The notes under the pieces are model-generated. The model saw only the letters and a list, made by a program, of their open reading frames with translations. It was not told where the DNA came from and searched no databases. Positions 59,801 through 64,000 of a stretch of DNA of 64,000 bases are shown one piece after another (the first letter of the stretch is position 1; each line of letters starts with the position of its first letter). Source of the stretch: Brachionus plicatilis (lineage: Eukaryota; Rotifera; Eurotatoria; Ploima; Brachionidae); the NCBI GenBank assembly GCA_010279815.1, contig QEOQ01000533.1, forward strand, positions 235,606 through 299,605. The letters are read 5' to 3'. The translations under genes were made by a program, and so were the position numbers.

Positions 59801-62571
59801 CGATTTCACCTTAAAATTACCATGTTGAATAATTTTTTATAACTAAATTTTTTAAATATATCCAATTAATGTTGTTACTTTAAAGAAAATTTCGGCATAA
59901 ATTAGGCGTATGTTTAGGATCATTGTCTTGATGTAACTTAAAAGCTAAGTCAAATTTACCTGCTCCAAAAGGTTATAAATACTAAGCTAATAAATCTCTA
60001 TACATTACAGAATCCATTATTGATTTTACTTATAAAATTTTAGATTTTACCATTTTTTACGTAAAAAAAGGTAAAAAATTAAATTAAATTAAAAAAAAAT
60101 TCGGAAGTCAAAATCGTATTTTTTAACAAAATTTTATGAAAAACAGCTAAATTTGAGATTTTTTTGGCATTTTTGTATTTTACTTCTTTTTACGTAAAAA
60201 TGGTAATTTTACCCTTTTTGCATGGTAAATTTACGTATTTTTGCGTAAAATTACGTAAATTTACTATCCTGATCCTGTTATCAAATCACTATTTTATAAA
60301 AAATTACAGTAGTGATTTGACATTTGTGTTTTTACGTAATTTCATCAATCTGCATATGTGAAAACCCCATTTTTTGGAATGCAGGAAATCACAAGTCAAA
60401 TTTTTTTCGCCTTGATGGGCACAAAGGTTTCATTAATTTGCCAAAGTATACTATGAATAGATGCACATATCTTAACCGAGAGTATATATAACATGTTAAA
60501 ATCACATATCAGCTGAAAGAGCGTAAAATTTTCTACTAGAAAATGATATTTTAATCTTCCAAAAAAAATTCATTTTAGAAATTTTTTCAAAAAAAGCCCA
60601 AATTTAACACATATTTTTGGTTTATTTGTTTCTAGTCCCAGGGAACCCCCATAACCCTCGATTATTTTTGCGAATTCTGAAAAAAGAGAAAATTTGGAAC
60701 AACTTATAGGTTTTAATTTTTTTTTCTCTTTTATTTCTCTTAAAAAAGCGTTCAAAATGAGGAATGGTTACTAAAATTGAAAAAAAGTTTTTTGAAGTTT
60801 TTGATTAAAATGTGATAATGTATAAAAGTCTTACTTTCAAATAATTTAATTTTTTTAAAGGCTAAAACCTGGAACTAACTGTTCTTTGGAAAAATTATCA
60901 TTTCATCTAACTTAGTTTTTCTATCGTACTCAATTCCTAATTCTGTTGCTATGTTTTTTAGACCCTTACTCTCGCCATTTTTGAAAAATAAATTCAAAGT
61001 TTGAAAATTCCCTAAACTATCCATCCATTCTAATTTTTCCAAAGAACAGTTAGTTCCAGGTTTTAGCTTTACTATATTTTAATATTATTTACTATTTTTT
61101 ACCATTTTTTACAATATAAGAAAAAGGTTTTTACTCTAAAAAAAAATAAAATTTGGTATTTGTTTTTTATCAGAAATTCAATGTTTTTTTAAATTTTTCC
61201 AATTTTTTTAAAAATTCAGTAAAAATTGGTCAATTTTTTGGCCTCTTTGTTTTAAATCACTACTGTAACTAATTTGCCAAGTCAAAAAAGTTCTATTAAT
61301 TCAAGTTGATCAAAAAATTAATTATTTATAAAAAAAGAAATTTAAATCTCAAAGCTTTGTTTTAGAAAAAAATAATTAATTTTTGAAAAAAAAAACGCTG
61401 ACCAAGTACGGCGTTCTTTAAGCGTTCTTTTTTTGTCCGGGTTTATATTCTGTATTCTTGAAAAATTATGATCTTCTATAACTTTTATTTATTCTTTTTA
61501 TTCTTGGCTAACGCTGAGGCCACAAAAAAATAATTAAAAAAAAAAAAAAAAATTACCAAAATTTAAATATTTTTTATTTTTAATCCAAATTTTAAAATAA
61601 AACAAAATTTTTTTTTTTCAAAGTAATATGCAAAGAAATCCAGAACACAAGCAGCTTGAACCGAGTTGACTTTTCCTGTTGTAGCTTGTCAAGCGAGGGG
61701 GCCAACATTCTGGCCACACTGATCAAAGTCCAGGCTCTGAAGCGTCACAACGAGGCATGGAAGGACAGCCTGCGGTACGGCAGGCCCGACCTGGACAGCA
61801 TGTTCGGCATCCGCCGCATAACCATCAACTCAAACGAGCTGATCGGTGACAAAGGGGTCCAGTGTTTGGCGGACGCGTTCAAAAGCGACCTGTGGCTGAA
61901 GGCCCTCGACCTGCAGGACTGCGGCATCACCACCCAGGGCGCCAACTACCTTCTAGACGGACTAAAATTCAACGCCATGATGCACGTGCTAGACGTGCGC
62001 CTCAATGTCGGCATTGACCGCGACACTCTGCAGAAAATCATGGAACAAGTGATGATAAACAGCAGTGGCAACAACACTGAGTACGAATGGCTAGCGCTCA
62101 CCCAACAAAACAACCACAAGTCAACTTCCCTCTCTCCATCCAACCAGAAAAAAAACAAAAAAAGAAGAAACACCAACATCAGCTTTACCAAAAAGTCCCA
62201 GGTGAACACAGTGTCCAATTCGTTCAACAAAATGAAGCGGTGCAAATCGACCGGCTCGGTCTTGTGCAACAAATCGCCCATTGCAAGCACGTCCAGTGGC
62301 CAGCAGCCCAAGCCTGGTGTGCCGTGGCGCACTGCTGCCCGAGCAAGCCGGTTCAGAGCGCCGGGCAGCTCGGCGTACCGCAGGGCCATCGGTCTGTCCT
62401 CGTCGAACAATCAGTGCGATGAGGACAACGATGATGAGTATGACGAGGAAATGCTGGACGAAGAAGACCAAGACCAAATTGAAGAGCTGAGAAACAACTC
62501 GAGCATGTACCGGCAAGGTCGAAACTACATAGCCAGTTCCACTCTTGATTTTGACAAGCTCAATGACCAAA
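56863..62571 (+). CDS. CEP78: Centrosomal protein of 78 kDa, 5' part (gene runs off the window)
   Basis: Five exons, 56863-57128, 57182-57282, 57333-57508, 57565-57637 and 61624-62571, keep frame for 521 residues; a donor (A|GTAAGC) at 62572 opens an intron that extends past the window. Introns are 53, 50, 56 and 3986 nt. Similarity to CEP78 runs throughout: FWDNYEHLCALQSVTPLQ, DWDPFLNALRVSKHF, RLCRSLKDCLSVSTALNKLEL, then leucine-rich repeats (HNEAWKDSLRYGRPDLD, ELIGDKGVQCLADAF, LWLKALDLQDCG), and a GVPWRTAARASR motif at about residue 430. CEP78 sits at mature centrioles/basal bodies and regulates ciliogenesis and CP110. An internal ATG at 56890 is an alternative start. The C-terminal coiled coil lies outside the window. 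Exon 5 is strikingly GC-rich. Confidence 0.93.
58209..58753. mobile_element. hAT-like MITE, copy 2 (CEP78 intron 4)
   Basis: Ends GGCAAATTGAAGTTTGAG and inverted CTGAAACTTCAATTTGCC. Flanks CTATAAAT (58201-58208) and CTATTAAT (58754-58761) look like an 8-bp target duplication with one mismatch, the hallmark length of hAT elements. The interior matches the shorter copy at 38036-38400 in the same orientation. Confidence 0.85.
59262..59315 (+). repeat. Short dispersed tail-like repeat, copy 3
   Basis: CTGTGTCGAGCTAAAGC and TCCTTCAGATTAAATAAA; a slightly GC-richer block upstream (59055-59140, CTGCTAGTTCCGCTTCAG; GGGTCGTTGTAATTAGG) may be the body of the same retroposon. Confidence 0.5.
59544..60294 (-). 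mobile_element. Tc1-type element (CAGTAGTGATTTGATAA) relic in CEP78 intron 4
   Basis: Left end CAGTAGTGATTTGATAATAG, right end inverted but decayed (GTTATCAAATCACTATTTTA). TTACGCAATTTTACGC and TACGTAAATTTAC units lie inside both ends. A minus-strand transposase trace LHQDNDPKHTPNLC is at about 59895-59940. A 751-bp relic, followed 12 bp later by a second element of related family. Confidence 0.7.
60307..61265. mobile_element. Tc1-type element (CAGTAGTGATTTGACA) in CEP78 intron 4
   Basis: Ends CAGTAGTGATTTGACATTTG and inverted TTTAAATCACTACTG, TA outside both. An internal inverted pair, AAAACCTGGAACTAACTG (60864) versus CAGTTAGTTCCAGGTTTT (61044), forms a large hairpin. TTTTTACGTAATTTC follows the left end only. 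No transposase motif was found. 959 bp. Confidence 0.7.
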
Positions 62572-62606
62572 GTAAGCACCTGATTATTTTTAGAAATACA
62601 TTAATA

Positions 62607-63550
62607 CAGTACTGCTACGATAAACTGTTTTTACGTAATTTTACGTAAATTTTTGTATTTTTTGGAATTTTGTAAAAAGTAAAAATTCCAAAAAATACTT
62701 TATTTTTGAGAATTTTGACATTTTTTGACTTTTTTTAGATTTTTTGGGCCTGAATTAATAGTGGTAATTTTTAGTAAAAAAAAGTAAATTTTGTTCAAAT
62801 TTTAAAAAAGTTAATTATAAATAATAAAAAAAATTTTTCAATTATAATCAATGACCAATCTCCATTTCTTTCTATAACCACTTTTATTACCTTGATTTTT
62901 ATTAAAATTTTTTTAAAGATTGAATTGAAAATAAAATCTAATTAAAACCTTTAAATGATTTATATAATTTTGGAATTTTTCTTTCGTTAAGGATTTTTCG
63001 AAATCTTTGGCAGCCATTTCGGCACCAGCTTCCGATAAAATCATTCTCTTCCTAACATGCTGTTTTAACTCGTTCCACATAAGTTTAATGGGATTTAAAT
63101 TGGGAGACTTTAGGGGAGATTTAATTTTTGTTTAAAAGAAATGAGTCAAATATTATCGACAAAGAATAATTACTAAAAAACAATTTACCCAAATTTATTG
63201 TTAAAATTTAAAAAAGTAGTGCACCACAAAGAACGATGCTTTGGGTCGTTGTCCTAGTGTAAATTAAAGTCTAAATTGTTTTTTTTATGTTTATAATTAA
63301 CTTTCTATTAAATTTGTACAGAATTTTTTTTTACTAAAAATCACCAATATTAAATAAAATTTCACGTAAAATTACGTGAAAAAAAGTAATTTCTTTTTTT
63401 TTAGAATTCAGGGCCAAAAAATAAAAAAAAAAGTCAAAAAATGTCAAAATTCTCAAAAAAAAAAGTATTTTTTGGAATTTTTACTTTTTTACAAAATTTC
63501 ACGTGAAATTACGTAAAATTACGTAAAAACAGTTTATCGTAGCAGTACTG
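62607..63550 (-). mobile_element. Tc1 element of the CAGTACTGCTACGATAAAC family, relic, in CEP78 intron 5
   Basis: Ends CAGTACTGCTACGATAAACTG (written here up to CAGTACTGCTACGATAAAC) and its inverted partner, with TA outside both (62605-62606, 63551-63552). TTTTTACGTAATTTTACG units lie inside both. The minus strand retains two transposase blocks: DNDPKHRSLW near 63215-63250 with the second catalytic Asp, and SPNLNPIKLMWNELKQHV near 63060-63115, where the final catalytic Glu has become Lys. It is therefore inactive. It starts only 35 bp after the CEP78 exon 5 donor. The related nested copy is at 20862-21747. Confidence 0.8.
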
Positions 63551-63625
63551 TAATTTGATACTGGGGTTTTTGCTAACTTAACCTTATTTTTCCAAAATTT
63601 ACGGAATTTTTCGAAAAATTACATA

Positions 63626-63828
63626 CAGTACAAATTAAAACTAACTTGTTCACATTTTGACTCTTCCTCTTCCTTTCCTCGATTCTTCCTTTCCTTGACT
63701 CTTCTTCAACTTTTCCTTTCTCCACTTTTCCTCTTAGGAAGAGTCGAAGAAAGGAAGAGGAAAAGTTGAGGAAGATTTGATAAAGAGTTGAGGAAAAGAA
63801 ATGAACAAGTTAGTTTTAAATTCTACTG
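63626..63828. mobile_element. Small palindromic MITE with purine/pyrimidine arms
   Basis: Ends CAGTACAAATTAAAACTAAC and inverted GTTAGTTTTAAATTCTACTG next to TA. The interior is almost entirely a foldback of pyrimidine-rich (CTCTTCCTCTTCCTTTCC) and purine-rich (GGAAGAGTCGAAGAAAGG) strands. 203 bp. CEP78 intron 5. Confidence 0.75.
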
Positions 63829-64000
63829 TACTTTAGTTTTAAATTGTGTTTTATTTTACGGAAAAATTTCGGAAAATTACTCAAAAAAAAAAATACGATT
63901 TTTAGCCCATTTTAAAATTTTCCAAGTTAGTTAAACAAATTTAAAAAAAAAGAGAAAAAAAATTTACTGATTTTTACGTATATTTACGTAAAAAAAGAAT
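63829..64000. other. CEP78 intron 5 continues
   Basis: AT-rich; TTTTTACGTATATTTACG at the very end suggests another TTACGTAA-type element crossing the window edge. Confidence 0.45.

Noticed and set aside
61745..62579. Several long minus- and plus-strand open frames in the GC-rich exon
   Set aside because: Overlap CEP78 exon 5, which has clear homology; long antisense frames are expected in GC-rich coding DNA.

Overview
The window is nuclear DNA from an AT-rich metazoan. Animal protein-coding genes with 50-60 nt spliceosomal introns (GT..AG) sit in very AT-rich intergenic DNA crowded with DNA transposons. CFAP36 and CEP78 imply a ciliated or flagellated animal, and the alpha-amylase is of the animal type. 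Compact genes, tiny introns, low GC and this transposon mix would fit a monogonont rotifer or another small spiralian; that is an inference, not a proof.

Host genes from left to right: a lipid phosphate phosphatase (+, 10041-11000) with a SPATA22-like meiosis gene 147 bp behind it (+, 11148-11975); a small secreted cysteine-rich protein (-, 12374-12997); CFAP36 (+, 16287-20301, with a 2.7 kb transposon-bearing intron); TBCB (+, 30648-31391, intronless); UBL4A (-, 36059-36638, with an apparent 1-nt frameshift) and alpha-amylase (-, 36834-39888), 195 bp apart; SSR3/TRAP-gamma (+, 43936-44630); an unrecognised proline-rich protein with a possible C-terminal EF-hand-like pair (+, 49122-50384); a divergent TALE homeobox gene (-, 52596-53291); and CEP78 (+, 56863 to beyond the window end, with a 4 kb intron full of Tc1 relics). 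These genes do not form an operon or a common pathway.

The rest is mainly mobile DNA. The best element is an apparently intact mariner-type (DD37D, maT-like) transposon at 23864-26679, with about 765-bp terminal inverted repeats and an open four-exon, 340-residue transposase. It lies inside an older Tc1 copy, which itself interrupts a duplicated promoter and first exon of the secreted-protein gene. Several Tc1-like families (near 18.1, 20.9, 46.0, 48.4, 59.5, 60.3 and 62.6 kb) have different ends but most share subterminal arrays of TTACGTAA-type motifs. Also present are a pogo/Tigger relic, two MULE relics, a truncated LINE, a Ty3-like gag relic, a Helitron 3' end, an hAT-like MITE pair in two host introns, and many foldback repeats. 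No rRNA, tRNA or CRISPR was seen.

The exon models were made by eye from splice motifs, frame and remembered family patterns, and all need transcript support.
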